Assembly (NCBI GenBank): GCA_031082125.1
Contig: JAVHLM010000015.1
Span: 106,798-162,824, forward strand
Reading direction: 5' to 3'
Length of the DNA: 56,027 nucleotides
Source of the DNA: Candidatus Eremiobacterota bacterium
Lineage (GTDB): Bacteria > Vulcanimicrobiota > CADAWZ01 > Ess09-12
Within the stretch, counting starts at the first letter, position 1, and every line of letters begins with the position of its first letter. Shown here piece after piece: positions 8,143-16,928 of the stretch. Position numbers and translations under genes: made by a program. Under the pieces are notes generated by a model, which worked only from the letters and a program-made list of their open reading frames with translations, had not been told where the DNA came from and ran no database searches.

Positions 8143-8456
8143 AGGTGCTTCTCCACAAACGACCTGAGAGGCCCTTCACCGAGGAACCCGAGATTTCTCT
8201 TCACTTCTTTCCCCTCCTTGAAGATGATGAGGGTGGGCGTCGAGAGGACAGCGTGATCGACGGCCAGTTTCTGGTCCTTTATGGCGTCAATCTTTACCAC
8301 TTTCACCAGGTCCTCCATTGAAGCCGAGAGCTTATCCACAAGGGGGGCCAGGGACCTGCATGAGGGGCACCACTCAGACTGAAAGTAGGCGAGGACCGGG
8401 AGCCTTTCCAGCAGCACCTCCTGCTGAAAGGTTTTTTCTTCAACGTCTTTTACCAT
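8139..8456 (-). CDS. Thioredoxin-like protein with WCPSC active site
   Basis: A 105-residue cytoplasmic thioredoxin, normal length. The active site is EWCPSCRSLAPLV instead of the classical WCGPC, which should change redox potential. The cis-Pro loop is STPTLIIFKEG, and the buried Asp of thioredoxins is not obvious. It heads the trx-ccdA-tlpA operon (overlap GTGA with ccdA), so it is probably the dedicated cytoplasmic electron donor to CcdA. It shares the CPSC core with the TlpA-like protein at the other end of the operon. The ATG has a strong GGGAGGAGC site. Confidence 0.9.
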   Translation of the reverse strand: MVKDVEEKTFQQEVLLERLPVLAYFQSEWCPSCRSLAPLVDKLSASMEDLVKVVKIDAIKDQKLAVDHAVLSTPTLIIFKEGKEVKRNLGFLGEGPLRSFVEKHL

Positions 8457-8559
8457 GGCAGCTCCTCCCTGATTCTGTTTCCATGACCTGCCTGCCCGTA
8501 AGGTAAGATGAATGACTCTACAAAAAGATTCATAAACAGGAAAGGATTTCCTGCTTTCC

Positions 8560-8621
8560 GGGGGGCTCCCAGCCGCCGCGGTGCCTTCTGCCTTCAGGCA
8601 GGTAAAAGCCCCCCTTTTTTT
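8560..8621 (+). terminator. Terminator-like structure without an obvious upstream gene
   Basis: An 8-bp stem (ggggggct 8560-8567 with agcccccc 8607-8614) encloses an inner hairpin (8588-8601, ctgcct/aggcag) and is followed by seven T on the plus strand. The nearest genes to its left run the other way, so it either ends a short non-coding transcript starting in 8457-8560 or attenuates the cyclophilin operon, whose ATG lies 50 bases downstream. Confidence 0.5.
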
Positions 8622-8670
8622 GAATTAGAATATACACTCAATCCTCGCCCAGTCTGAAAGGAGATCTGCC

Positions 8671-9246
8671 ATGCGATTCGCCATTCTGTCAACGGTCGTT
8701 GCGCTTCTGTTGCTCACCGCTCCGGTACGGGGAGCCGATGCGAAGCAGTGGGACAAGACAGTCGTTCTCAGGACAAGCCAGGGAGACATTGTGCTCAAGC
8801 TCATGCCCTACGTGGCACCCCTGGCCTGCGAGAATTTCGTGAGGCTTGTCAAGAAGGGATACTACAACGGCCTCACTTTTCACCGCGTCATCAAGGGCTT
8901 CATGATCCAGGGGGGCGATCCCAATGGCGACGGGTCCGGAGGATCATCCATCTGGGGTAAGGACTTCAAGATCGAGGCGAGCACCCAGGTGAAATTTGAT
9001 AAAGTGGGCCTTCTCGCCATGGCGAACAGCGGCCCCGACTCAAACGGCAGCCAGTTTTTCATCACCACGGGCGTGGAGACCACCAAGCATCTCAATATGA
9101 AATATACCATCTTTGGCAAAGTGACCAAGGGTATGGAGGCAGTGACGAAAATAGAAAATACCCCCACGGGCGCTGAAGACAAGCCTCTCAAAGCTCAAAA
9201 GATAATAAAGGCCTTTATCAAGGAAAGCCCCAAGGCGGGAAAATGA
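8671..9246 (+). CDS. Secreted cyclophilin-type peptidyl-prolyl isomerase
   Basis: A 191-residue protein with a Sec signal peptide (cleavage near VRGADA) and one cyclophilin domain. The catalytic motif is FHRVIKGFMIQGGDPNGDG, with the active Arg in FHR and the Gln/Gly core. ANSGPDSNGSQFFIT and the FGKV segment follow as expected. It catalyses cis-trans isomerisation of Xaa-Pro bonds in the periplasm or outside the cell. The ATG has an AAAGGAGATC site. The stop overlaps the next start (ATGA), so it is translationally coupled to the secreted glycosidase-like protein, perhaps helping it fold. Upstream lies the terminator-like hairpin. Confidence 0.92.
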   Translation: MRFAILSTVVALLLLTAPVRGADAKQWDKTVVLRTSQGDIVLKLMPYVAPLACENFVRLVKKGYYNGLTFHRVIKGFMIQGGDPNGDGSGGSSIWGKDFKIEASTQVKFDKVGLLAMANSGPDSNGSQFFITTGVETTKHLNMKYTIFGKVTKGMEAVTKIENTPTGAEDKPLKAQKIIKAFIKESPKAGK

Positions 9247-11534
9247 GCAGAAACCTGCTTATCATCACGGCGCTTCTTACTCTTGCGTGCCCTGCATTCA
9301 GGGGGGATGCCATAGCCATGGAGAAGAGCAGCTTTTCTATTGCAGAGGGGCACAACAGAAACTATTTCCTCGTCTCAGACGAGGCCCTCTGCCACCTTGT
9401 TCTCACCGACAGGTCAAATCCCCGGGTGCTCGTCAATTTCCCCGCGGGAAATTCCGGCATAGCTCTCTGGTTTTCCAGGGAAGAGCATGAGGGGCCTGAG
9501 ATCTCCCTTGTCGAGGGGCTTGAGCCCGCCACAGACAAAAAGGGCGGCACAGCCGCCTCGTTCTCCGTAAGCTTCGGCAGGGGGAAGGCTGTCCTGTCAG
9601 ACTGGGTTCTTGACAGCGTGAGGCAGGTCAGGAATTATGGAGACCCGCAGTCTGAAGATTTCAACAGTAAAAAGGAGCGCTATGGCGAGGATCATGCCGT
9701 GCCTCCCCACTGGATCAAGCCGGAGGTGCTGATAATAAATTCGCGCGATGGAACTGTTCTCTCCATTGAAAGGAAAACACTCGATAACGGCTCTTACCAT
9801 CTGCTCCTCAAGTTTGCAGGCCCGGTGACGGTGAAGGAGCTCCCGTCGGGAAAGATCTCCATGGAGAGAGCTGACGGCTCGCCCCTTGCCTGCAAGGTGA
9901 CCGCCTCGGTGCCCTTTGCCCCTCTTGCCCCCTTCAAGCGCCAGTCGCTCTTTTCTCCCGGGCTTCTCGCGTTCAGGGAAAGGCTGGCAGGGACAGAGGG
10001 GGCAGCAATGAAGTCCTTCGATGAGTCCCTCAGAAATCTTCTTTTTCTCTCGTCCCGGGAGAAATACTGTGCGGGATCCTGGCGTTTTCTTACGTACTTC
10101 GGGAGAGATACCATTCTCTCACTGCTGCTCATGAGGGAGGCCCTCACGGCTGAAGCCTTTTCCCTCGGGATGGAGAGCATTCTGGACAGGCTCTCCGACG
10201 AGGGCTCTGTGGCCCACGAGGAGGACATAGGCTCCTGGGCCGAGTTCAGGTACATAGAGGAAGCCCTTTCCCGGCCTTCCCGGGAGGCTCCTGTGAAAAG
10301 GGAAGCCTATTATGACTATAAGATGATCGACGATGACTTTCTCTTTCCTCTCATGGCGAAGGCCTGGCTTCTTGACGGCTCCATTTCCCTGGAGGTGAAA
10401 AGGGCCTTCCTGGAAGAGAAAAATGCAAGGGGCGAGAAGAACATCGTCTCGATGGCGAGAAACTGGGACTACGTACTGGGGAAAGCCCTGCCCCTCAGCG
10501 GGGGCAAAGCCGATTACAGGAACCTTATAAGGACAGGGCGCGGCGAAGAGGTAGGCGACTGGCGCGACTCCCGGGAAGGCCTGGGAGGCGGCGTTTATCC
10601 TGGGAGCGTCAATATCGAGATGGTGGCCCAGTGCATCTCTTCCGTCGATGCGCTGGCGGGCTCCGGCCTGTATCCCCCCTCTGACCTCCAGGCGATGGCG
10701 AGGTCCCGGAAGTGCTCCTCACTTGCCGAGTTTCTCTCCTGGGAGCCACGCCGGAGAAAACAGCTGGTGGAAGCCTGGCACGAAGCGAAGAGCCATTTTA
10801 TTGTGTCACTGGAAGCCGGTGAGATGAGAAGGCGCCTCAGGTCCTACATGGACGGCGCGCTTGAGAGGGCCGAGAGGGCCGTGTTGATGAGGCAGCCTCT
10901 CGGCGAGGGGATCACCCTGCAGGATTTCCTGGACAAAGGCTCCGTACCGGCCTCACTTGCAAAGGGAATCGAGTTTTATGCACTCTCACTTGATGAAAAA
11001 GGCAATGCCGTCCCCGTCATGAACTCTGACTTCTCCTTCTGGCTTTTCCTGGGCGAGCCCGATCCCGGGGAGATTCGCTCAATGCTCAGGATCCTAAGGC
11101 TCCCATACCCTGTGGGCCTGAGAAGCGAGGCAGGCATATTCGTGGCAAATCCGGCATACTCGCCTGATAAGGCCCACTGGGTCACCCTCGGCAGGAAAGC
11201 CTACCATGGCACCGTCGTATGGAGCTGGCAGCTCTCGATGCTTGAAATGGGGCTCTCAGTGCAGATAGAGCGCTACAGGAATTTCAAGAGGAATGAGAGG
11301 CTCGTGGAAGAGATGTTGCCGGTCCTCAGGGACATAAGGGCTCTCCGTGAAAAGGCAGGCGCGCTTGCCAGCTCGGAGCTCTGGTCCTACAGGGTCAAGG
11401 GCCTGTCCCTTGTGCCGTCGCCTTACGGTGCCGAGGAGGGAAGCCAGGATGAGTCCAACGCGGTGCAGCTCTGGAGCACCGTGCTTCCCGCCGTGATGAT
11501 GAAGGAGGCCTCAGTACTGGGCCTCGGGAAGTGA
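9243..11534 (+). CDS. Secreted six-hairpin glycosidase-like protein
   Basis: A 763-residue protein with a signal peptide (cleavage near residue 25). After a beta-rich N-terminal part (about 30-240), residues about 270-700 carry motifs of (alpha/alpha)6-barrel glucosidases related to amylo-alpha-1,6-glucosidase and GH63-like enzymes: LTYFGRDTILSLLLM at about 283-297, an acidic YDYKMIDDDFLFPL, EVGDWRDSREGLGGGVYPGS near 435-455, and AYHGTVVWSWQ near 653-663. Acidic residues in WRD and the DD cluster are candidate catalysts. It may trim alpha-glucans in the periplasm or medium; substrate and activity are not shown. It is coupled to the cyclophilin by an ATGA overlap. Confidence 0.62.
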   Translation: MSRNLLIITALLTLACPAFRGDAIAMEKSSFSIAEGHNRNYFLVSDEALCHLVLTDRSNPRVLVNFPAGNSGIALWFSREEHEGPEISLVEGLEPATDKKGGTAASFSVSFGRGKAVLSDWVLDSVRQVRNYGDPQSEDFNSKKERYGEDHAVPPHWIKPEVLIINSRDGTVLSIERKTLDNGSYHLLLKFAGPVTVKELPSGKISMERADGSPLACKVTASVPFAPLAPFKRQSLFSPGLLAFRERLAGTEGAAMKSFDESLRNLLFLSSREKYCAGSWRFLTYFGRDTILSLLLMREALTAEAFSLGMESILDRLSDEGSVAHEEDIGSWAEFRYIEEALSRPSREAPVKREAYYDYKMIDDDFLFPLMAKAWLLDGSISLEVKRAFLEEKNARGEKNIVSMARNWDYVLGKALPLSGGKADYRNLIRTGRGEEVGDWRDSREGLGGGVYPGSVNIEMVAQCISSVDALAGSGLYPPSDLQAMARSRKCSSLAEFLSWEPRRRKQLVEAWHEAKSHFIVSLEAGEMRRRLRSYMDGALERAERAVLMRQPLGEGITLQDFLDKGSVPASLAKGIEFYALSLDEKGNAVPVMNSDFSFWLFLGEPDPGEIRSMLRILRLPYPVGLRSEAGIFVANPAYSPDKAHWVTLGRKAYHGTVVWSWQLSMLEMGLSVQIERYRNFKRNERLVEEMLPVLRDIRALREKAGALASSELWSYRVKGLSLVPSPYGAEEGSQDESNAVQLWSTVLPAVMMKEASVLGLGK

Positions 11535-11554
11535 GGCAGGGTGGTGCCGAAAAT

Positions 11555-11608
11555 TAACAAATTGTTATCCTGGGGCGCCTTGTGAGGCCCCGGCTTTTCT
11601 GGTAAAGT
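11555..11608 (+). promoter_or_regulatory. Probable promoter with upstream dyad for the C11 protease gene
   Basis: A perfect dyad taacaa-a-ttgtta lies at 11555-11567. Then TTGTGA (11580-11585), 17 bases and TAAAGT (11603-11608) form a plausible sigma-70-type promoter 70 bases before the protease ATG. A GC-rich imperfect hairpin between them may end the preceding transcript. Confidence 0.4.
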
Positions 11609-11677
11609 AAAGGGAGAAGAGCCTCATCCCTGCCGGACGGCAGGACATGGCACAACAGCAACAAGAGGTGATGCGAG

Positions 11678-13171
11678 ATGGAGAGTATCCCCACTACAGG
11701 ATTGATGCGCCCCGCGGGAAAAGAGCGATTCCTGGAGAAGCTCAGGGAGCGGGAAGAAGAGGCCCGGAGGCTTGCCGCTGTCAAGGCCGAGCAAAAGCCT
11801 GTCGATACCGCCGAGATTTCCTCGACGGCCTCATCAGGCAGGCCTGCCGTCAAGGAGGGTCCCCCTGAGCCGCCTCAGGCTCCAGAGAAGAAGGAGTGGA
11901 CCGTTCTCTGCTACATAGACGGGAACAACGACCTTGAGCCTTATGCCACTTTCAGCATGCTGGATCTGGAGAAGGCGGGCTCAAGCAGAGAAGTGAATGT
12001 CCTCGCTGAGCTCGGGCGTATCTCCCAGGACAGGCTTAAGGAGATCAACGCACAGCTGGGGCGCCCCTATGAGCCCACTGGCATTGACGGCGACTGGGCG
12101 GGTGTGAGAAGGTACGAGGTGAAGAAGGATGACCCTGCCGACCCCGGAGCGGTACGCCAGATCAACTCTCCCGCTGTGGCGGACATGAAGGACGCCGACA
12201 TGAGCAATCCCGCCACGCTCAGCGATTTTCTCGTCTGGGGCGTCAAGAAGTACCCGGCGAAGCATTATCTCGTGGTGCTGATGGATCACGGCGGTGGATG
12301 GCTCGGTGCCTTTACCGACGACGCCTCGGCGGGAGGCCACCACATTATGACGACACCGCAGATATCCCAGGCCTTCAAGGAGCTGGAAAAGCAGACCGGC
12401 GTGAAGCCGGATGTGGTGGACATGGTGGCCTGCCTCATGGGGAGCGGCGAGGTGGCCCACCAGGTGAAGGACTCCATGAAATACCTGGTGGCTTCAGAGG
12501 AGATAGGCACGACGGATTCCTTTGAATACAGCCCCAACGTGGAATTTCTCCAGAAGAAGGTGGCCTCGGGCGAGGAGTTCACCGCCAGGGACCTGGCGCG
12601 CCACCTGGTGACCTATTACGCCGACAGGCCCTCAGCCTTTGTCACCAAGTCCGCCATCGACCTTTCTAAAATGGGGGAGGTCAAGGACGCCATTGACGGC
12701 CTTGCCAGGGCCCTTATTGCCACCGATGCGAGCCCCGCCGCCATCAAGGAGGCAATCAACAAGGCTCAGAACTTCAGCCGTGTCTATTATCTCGAGTTTT
12801 ACTCCCACTTCAGGGACCTTTACAGCGTGGCGGAACAGCTTGCAAAAAGCGACAAGATTGCCGATCCGAAAGTCAAGGAAGCCGCAGGCATGGTGATGAA
12901 ATCGGTGAAGGAGGCTGTGATAGAAAAGGTATCCAGCCCTTACTCCCGGGAGGAGGTCCTGGATGTGAGCCAGTCCCCTGACGGGAAAGAGGAGATAACC
13001 CTTATGAAGGTCTCCAGGGGAAAGATGGAGGCTGAAGGCATCTCCATCTACGCGCCCACCGACAAAAAATACACTGATGACGGCGCCACGATGGGAAGAT
13101 ACGGCGCCCTGGACCTGGCCAGGGAGACCCAGTGGGACGAGTTTCTCAGGAAGAACACCATGGAGTCTTGA
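11678..13171 (+). CDS. Clostripain-family (C11) cysteine peptidase
   Basis: A 497-residue protein. Residues 1-70 are Pro/Ala/Glu-rich and charged with no Sec signal. From about residue 73 (WTVLCYIDGNNDLEPYA) the clostripain fold begins. The catalytic His is H204 in VLMDHGGGW and the catalytic Cys is C252 in VDMVACLMGSGEV, both in the canonical C11 context. The family cleaves after Arg or Lys and often activates itself. A lysine-rich linker could be an autoprocessing site. The missing signal peptide suggests cytoplasmic action or a non-Sec export route. The N-terminus (MESIPTTGLMRP) loosely resembles that of the RelA-like protein at 46419. A secreted chagasin-type inhibitor is encoded elsewhere in the window (48128), but chagasins inhibit papain-type enzymes, so no link is claimed. 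Confidence 0.88.
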   Translation: MESIPTTGLMRPAGKERFLEKLREREEEARRLAAVKAEQKPVDTAEISSTASSGRPAVKEGPPEPPQAPEKKEWTVLCYIDGNNDLEPYATFSMLDLEKAGSSREVNVLAELGRISQDRLKEINAQLGRPYEPTGIDGDWAGVRRYEVKKDDPADPGAVRQINSPAVADMKDADMSNPATLSDFLVWGVKKYPAKHYLVVLMDHGGGWLGAFTDDASAGGHHIMTTPQISQAFKELEKQTGVKPDVVDMVACLMGSGEVAHQVKDSMKYLVASEEIGTTDSFEYSPNVEFLQKKVASGEEFTARDLARHLVTYYADRPSAFVTKSAIDLSKMGEVKDAIDGLARALIATDASPAAIKEAINKAQNFSRVYYLEFYSHFRDLYSVAEQLAKSDKIADPKVKEAAGMVMKSVKEAVIEKVSSPYSREEVLDVSQSPDGKEEITLMKVSRGKMEAEGISIYAPTDKKYTDDGATMGRYGALDLARETQWDEFLRKNTMES

Positions 13172-13200
13172 AAAGCCGCCTGGCATCCCCGGAAGGAACC

Positions 13201-14709
13201 TCACAGCCACATGCGGCCGTCCCTCTGGATAAGCTCCGCCGCCTCGGGGGGGCCCCATGTGCCGGCCTCGTAATCGGGGAAATCTCCCGGCTTCACTTCG
13301 TCCCATCTTTTTGTGATCGGATCGACGACGGACCATGCGGCCTCGATCTCGTCCTGCCTTGCAAAGAGCGTGAGGTCGCCCTTCATGAGATCAACAAGGA
13401 TCTTTTCGTAAGGTGGGTGGCGCCTGATATGAAATGCCTCGTCGTAGTTGAAGTCCATGGTCACAGGGTAGATGGTGTTGGCTTTCCCCGGGTATTTTAC
13501 TCCGAAGTGGATTGATATGCGCTCTTCTGGCTGTATGGTGAGAACGAGCACGTCGGGATCAAGAGTGTCGCAGGTGCTGCTGAAAAGCTTGAGAGGCGGC
13601 TGTTTGAAATGGATGCTGATCCTGGTGATACCTGAAGCGAGGCGCTTCCCGGCCCTCACGTAAAAAGGAACCCCGGCCCATCGCCAGTTGTCGATATGAA
13701 AGACTCCTGCAAAGAACGTGGGAGTTGCCGAGCCCCTGTCCACGAGCTCCTCTTCCCTGTAGCCTCTCACTGCCTCGCCGCCGATCCGGCCGGGGCCATA
13801 CTGGCCTCTCACGGTAAGCCTGTCTATTGTCTCATCGTTCATGGGTCGGAGAGCCCTGAAGACTTTTACCCTCTCATTGCGGATGAGGTCGGCTTCGAAG
13901 GCTGCGGGGGGCTCCATGGCGGTGAGGGCGATGAGCTGCAGCAGGTGGTTCTGGACTATGTCACGCACGACGCCCGTTTTTTCATAAAAGCGGCCTCTGG
14001 CCCCAATCCCTATCTCTTCGGCCACGGTAATCTGGACGTGATCGATATAGAGCCTGTTCCAGAGGGGCTCAAAGATGCTGTTGGAAAAGCGGAAGAACAT
14101 GATGTTCTGCACTGTGTCCTTGGCAAGGTAATGATCTATCCTGAAAATATTCTGCTCCCTGAAAGCGGCAAGGGCAATGCCGTTAAGCTCCTCCGCCGAG
14201 GGCCTGTCCCAGCCGAAGGGCTTTTCCATCACGACCTTCCCGGCAGGGAAGCGGGCTGTAATCATTGCAGCGTTGAGTTTTTCAATAATGACTGGCGAGA
14301 ACTCCGGCTGCACGGCAAGGTAATAGATGATGCCGTTCTTTGCCGACTCATGTTCCTTCAGGAAGTTATGGAGCAGCTCATAGTGCTCTTCCCTGGTGAC
14401 ATCCATGGGGAGGTAGCTGATGTGGGAGGCAAAGCTGGCAAGGCATCCTTCGCCGGGCTTCTCCCTGCAGTTCTTCCTTACCGACTCCATGGCGAACTCC
14501 CTGTACTCCTCAATGCTCCTGGGCCTGGTGCCCACGCCTAGAATTATGGAGTCATGGGGAAAGCGGTGATCGACAAAGGTATGGAAGAGGGCGGGGAGGA
14601 GCTTCTTCTGGCTCAGGTCCCCCGTGCCGCCGAAGATGACCATCACGAAAGGGCTGATGTTGAGGCTCTCTACAGGAATATTGCAGACATAAAGGCCGCT
14701 TTCCTCCAT
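13201..14709 (-). CDS. zwf: Glucose-6-phosphate 1-dehydrogenase
   Basis: A 502-residue enzyme, full length. It oxidises glucose-6-phosphate to 6-phosphogluconolactone with NADP+, the first NADPH-yielding step of the pentose phosphate pathway. The nucleotide-binding GGTGDLSQKKLLPAL is at the N-terminus, and the active-site RIDHYLAKD (RIDHYLGKE in most enzymes) lies near residue 187. EKPFGWD and the C-terminal beta domain are as expected. The ATG has a GGAGG site. It is the last gene of gnd-tal-rpiB-sodN-zwf, 12 bases after sodN. No 6-phosphogluconolactonase gene is present in the operon; the lactone may open spontaneously or be handled elsewhere. Confidence 0.96.
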   Translation of the reverse strand: MEESGLYVCNIPVESLNISPFVMVIFGGTGDLSQKKLLPALFHTFVDHRFPHDSIILGVGTRPRSIEEYREFAMESVRKNCREKPGEGCLASFASHISYLPMDVTREEHYELLHNFLKEHESAKNGIIYYLAVQPEFSPVIIEKLNAAMITARFPAGKVVMEKPFGWDRPSAEELNGIALAAFREQNIFRIDHYLAKDTVQNIMFFRFSNSIFEPLWNRLYIDHVQITVAEEIGIGARGRFYEKTGVVRDIVQNHLLQLIALTAMEPPAAFEADLIRNERVKVFRALRPMNDETIDRLTVRGQYGPGRIGGEAVRGYREEELVDRGSATPTFFAGVFHIDNWRWAGVPFYVRAGKRLASGITRISIHFKQPPLKLFSSTCDTLDPDVLVLTIQPEERISIHFGVKYPGKANTIYPVTMDFNYDEAFHIRRHPPYEKILVDLMKGDLTLFARQDEIEAAWSVVDPITKRWDEVKPGDFPDYEAGTWGPPEAAELIQRDGRMWL

Positions 14710-14721
14710 AATGCCTCCATG

Positions 14722-15180
14722 CTAAGGCTTTTTCATATACAGGGTTTTGAACTGCCTGAGCAGATCCCGCAGTTTCTCCACGTTCTTGAGGTCCGTGGTC
14801 TGCTTTGCTTTCGCGCCGTAAATAAGCATTTCATGGAGGAGGGCAATCTTCTTCAAGTAAAGGGCGCGGTTCTCCTTGTCGCTTTCATCGGCGGGCTTGA
14901 CGCGCTGCGTCAGAAAATACTGCGAGACCGAATGCTGGAACTCATCGGCATGGTGCTCTTTGTTCATTATCCAGCGCACCATCTGATTGTAGTTCAGATC
15001 TTTTTCCCCGGAGAGGCGGATGATTTCATTGATTGACTTCTCAATGGTGGTGAGGTGCTCCTCCATCTTGATGAAGGTATTTTCATCATCATAGATGCCG
15101 CAGGGGATCTCGCAGTGGGCAAAGGCTCCCGCAGCGGCAAGCAGCGAAAACAGAAGGGTGAGGACGAGGGTTTTTCTCAT
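14722..15180 (-). CDS. sodN: Nickel superoxide dismutase with Sec signal peptide
   Basis: A 152-residue precursor. A clear signal peptide (residues 1-21, ending AGAFA) is followed directly by HCEIPCGIY, an exact match to the Ni-hook consensus HCxxPCxxY. After cleavage His would be residue 1 and supply the N-terminal amine, with Cys2 and Cys6 as nickel thiolates. The remaining 130 residues form a helical protein aligning with the NiSOD four-helix bundle, with the KEHHADEFQHSVSQYF region as the conserved helix 3. It converts superoxide to peroxide and oxygen. Most NiSODs are cytoplasmic and matured by the SodX protease; here signal peptidase would do both jobs and place the enzyme outside the membrane. 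Strong AAAGGAGGAGC site; it sits between rpiB and zwf. Confidence 0.88.
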   Translation of the reverse strand: MRKTLVLTLLFSLLAAAGAFAHCEIPCGIYDDENTFIKMEEHLTTIEKSINEIIRLSGEKDLNYNQMVRWIMNKEHHADEFQHSVSQYFLTQRVKPADESDKENRALYLKKIALLHEMLIYGAKAKQTTDLKNVEKLRDLLRQFKTLYMKKP

Positions 15181-15205
15181 TGAACGCTCCTCCTTTGCAT
15201 TTTAT

Positions 15206-15670
15206 TTATTGAAGATATCTATTCTCAATGGCGGTAATTTTATTCACCCGCGCGAGGTGGCGCCCCCCCGCGAAAGGTGTGGCAAGCCATACTCTCACCA
15301 TTTTTTCCACCAGGTCCCTGTCAAAGGGGCGACCGGCAAGGGCAAGCACATTGGCGTCATTGTGCTCACGGCTCAAGCGCGCCGTCTCCTCGTCTTTCAC
15401 CAGGGCCGCCCTTATGCCTTTCACTTTGTTGGCGGCAATCGAAGCCCCAATTCCCGTGCCGCAGGAGAGAATCCCCAGGCTTGCCCTGCCACCCGCGACC
15501 CTGAGAGCAACTTTTTCGGCAACATCAGGGTAATCGACGCTCTCAGTCGAATGAGTTCCCTCATCATCAACGGCATAGCCCAAGGAGGTCACAAGAGATT
15601 TCACGAACTCCTTGAGCTCGTAGCCCGCGTGATCGGAGCCTACCGCTACCCTTGTTTTTTGTGCTTTCAT
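15206..15670 (-). CDS. rpiB: Ribose-5-phosphate isomerase B
   Basis: A 154-residue RpiB/LacAB-family isomerase interconverting ribulose-5-phosphate and ribose-5-phosphate. The N-terminal VAVGSDHAGYELK binds the substrate. The catalytic Cys lies in GILSCGTGIGASIAANK, and REHNDANVLALAGR is the conserved second motif. The length is normal. It lies nine bases downstream of tal and 25 bases upstream of sodN, in the oxidative pentose phosphate operon, where it connects the 6-phosphogluconate dehydrogenase product to the transaldolase branch. The ATG has an AAGGATAAGG site. No transketolase or ribulose-5-phosphate epimerase gene is nearby. Confidence 0.95.
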   Translation of the reverse strand: MKAQKTRVAVGSDHAGYELKEFVKSLVTSLGYAVDDEGTHSTESVDYPDVAEKVALRVAGGRASLGILSCGTGIGASIAANKVKGIRAALVKDEETARLSREHNDANVLALAGRPFDRDLVEKMVRVWLATPFAGGRHLARVNKITAIENRYLQ

Positions 15671-15679
15671 CGCTTTACC

Positions 15680-16816
15680 TTATCCTTTCGCGGCAAGTTT
15701 CCTTGACTTGGCCTCAAGGCTCGCAAGAAGCGAGTCAAAGGATTTTTCAAAGGACACGAGTCCCTCAAGGAGGAGCTTCTCGCAGACATCGTCCAGGGAT
15801 ATGCCTTCCCTTGAAAGCTCCGCTACGAGGTCGGAAGGCTTCCCGGTGCGCTCTGCCAGCGAGTCTTTCACTTCTCCGTGCTCGAGGAACGCGTTGAGGG
15901 TCTGTTCAGGAATAGTGTTCACCGTGTTTTTCACGATGAGCTCCTCGACGTATTTCACGTCGCGGTATGCGGGGTTCTTGGTGCTTGTCGAGCCCCAGAG
16001 AACCCTCTGGAAATTCGCGCCCTTTTCCTTGAGGGCAGTAAACTCCGGCAGGGCGAAAAGCTCGCGGTGCTTTTCACTGATGAGGAGTGAATTGGCAACG
16101 GCCGCCTTTCCCTTGAGAGCCTCAAGCCTTCCCTTTGCGGCGGGGTCTTCAGTGCCCTGGATCTTTTCATCCAGAAGCCTGTCCACTGCCGAATCTATCC
16201 TGCTCACGAAGACGCTTGCCACCGAGTGGACTGCTGCCGGGGAGCCGCCTCCCTTTACAAGCTTTTCAAGGCCTTTCATGTAGGCCCTGGCAGTTTTTTC
16301 GTACTGGCGCTGAGAGAAAATAAGCGTCACATTGACGTTGATACCATGGGAGAGAATCTCCTCGACGGCGGGAAATCCTTCATCGGTGGCAGGGACTTTC
16401 AGCATCAGGTTGGCTCTGTTGACCTTCCGGTGAAGCCTCAGGCCCTCTTCCACGGTCTCCCTGGCGTTCCTGGCGAGTTTCGGGTTTATCTCAAGGCTCA
16501 CGTATCCGTCATGACCCCTGGTAGTCTCGTGTATGGGGAGAAACAGGTCCGCCGCCTCCTGGATATCTCTCACTGTGAGCTCGTCATAGATGGAGAAGAG
16601 GGGCAGGCCCTTTTCCGCCAGGCTCCTTATCTCGTCGTCGTAGTCCTCGCTCTTGCTTATGGCGTTATCAAAGATGGTGGGATTGGACGTGAGGCCCAGG
16701 AGCCCCATGAAGGTAAGCTCCCTGAGCCTGCCGCTCCTGAGAAGCTTCCTGTTGATGTTGTCAAGCCATACGCTCTGCCCCAGCTTTGCAAGGTCGTGCA
16801 TCCTGGTTTTCGGCAT
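15680..16816 (-). CDS. tal: Transaldolase
   Basis: A 378-residue enzyme of the long TalA/TalB-like bacterial type. It moves a dihydroxyacetone unit between sugar phosphates in the non-oxidative pentose phosphate pathway. The Schiff-base Lys is in ANLMLKVPATDEG near residue 142. GLTSNPTIFDNAI near residue 40, INVNVTLIFSQRQY and WGSTSTKNPAY are typical of the class found next to zwf and gnd in actinobacteria and cyanobacteria. The ATG has a strong GTAAGGAGGG site. It follows gnd after about 110 bases, the largest gap in this operon, so an internal promoter is possible. Confidence 0.95.
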   Translation of the reverse strand: MPKTRMHDLAKLGQSVWLDNINRKLLRSGRLRELTFMGLLGLTSNPTIFDNAISKSEDYDDEIRSLAEKGLPLFSIYDELTVRDIQEAADLFLPIHETTRGHDGYVSLEINPKLARNARETVEEGLRLHRKVNRANLMLKVPATDEGFPAVEEILSHGINVNVTLIFSQRQYEKTARAYMKGLEKLVKGGGSPAAVHSVASVFVSRIDSAVDRLLDEKIQGTEDPAAKGRLEALKGKAAVANSLLISEKHRELFALPEFTALKEKGANFQRVLWGSTSTKNPAYRDVKYVEELIVKNTVNTIPEQTLNAFLEHGEVKDSLAERTGKPSDLVAELSREGISLDDVCEKLLLEGLVSFEKSFDSLLASLEAKSRKLAAKG

Positions 16817-16928
16817 GGATTTCCCTCCTTACATGTTTGATGTTTTTCCTCTGCGCGTCTCTATCTACCGGGCTATGGGGCCGCCTCTCTGGAAATTTCT
16901 TCCCGGCGGAGCCCTTATCCTCCAGGCG

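Noticed and set aside
13696-14541. 281-residue plus-strand frame antisense to zwf
   Set aside because: Mirror frame of a well-supported gene; its sequence has no family resemblance and no ribosome site.
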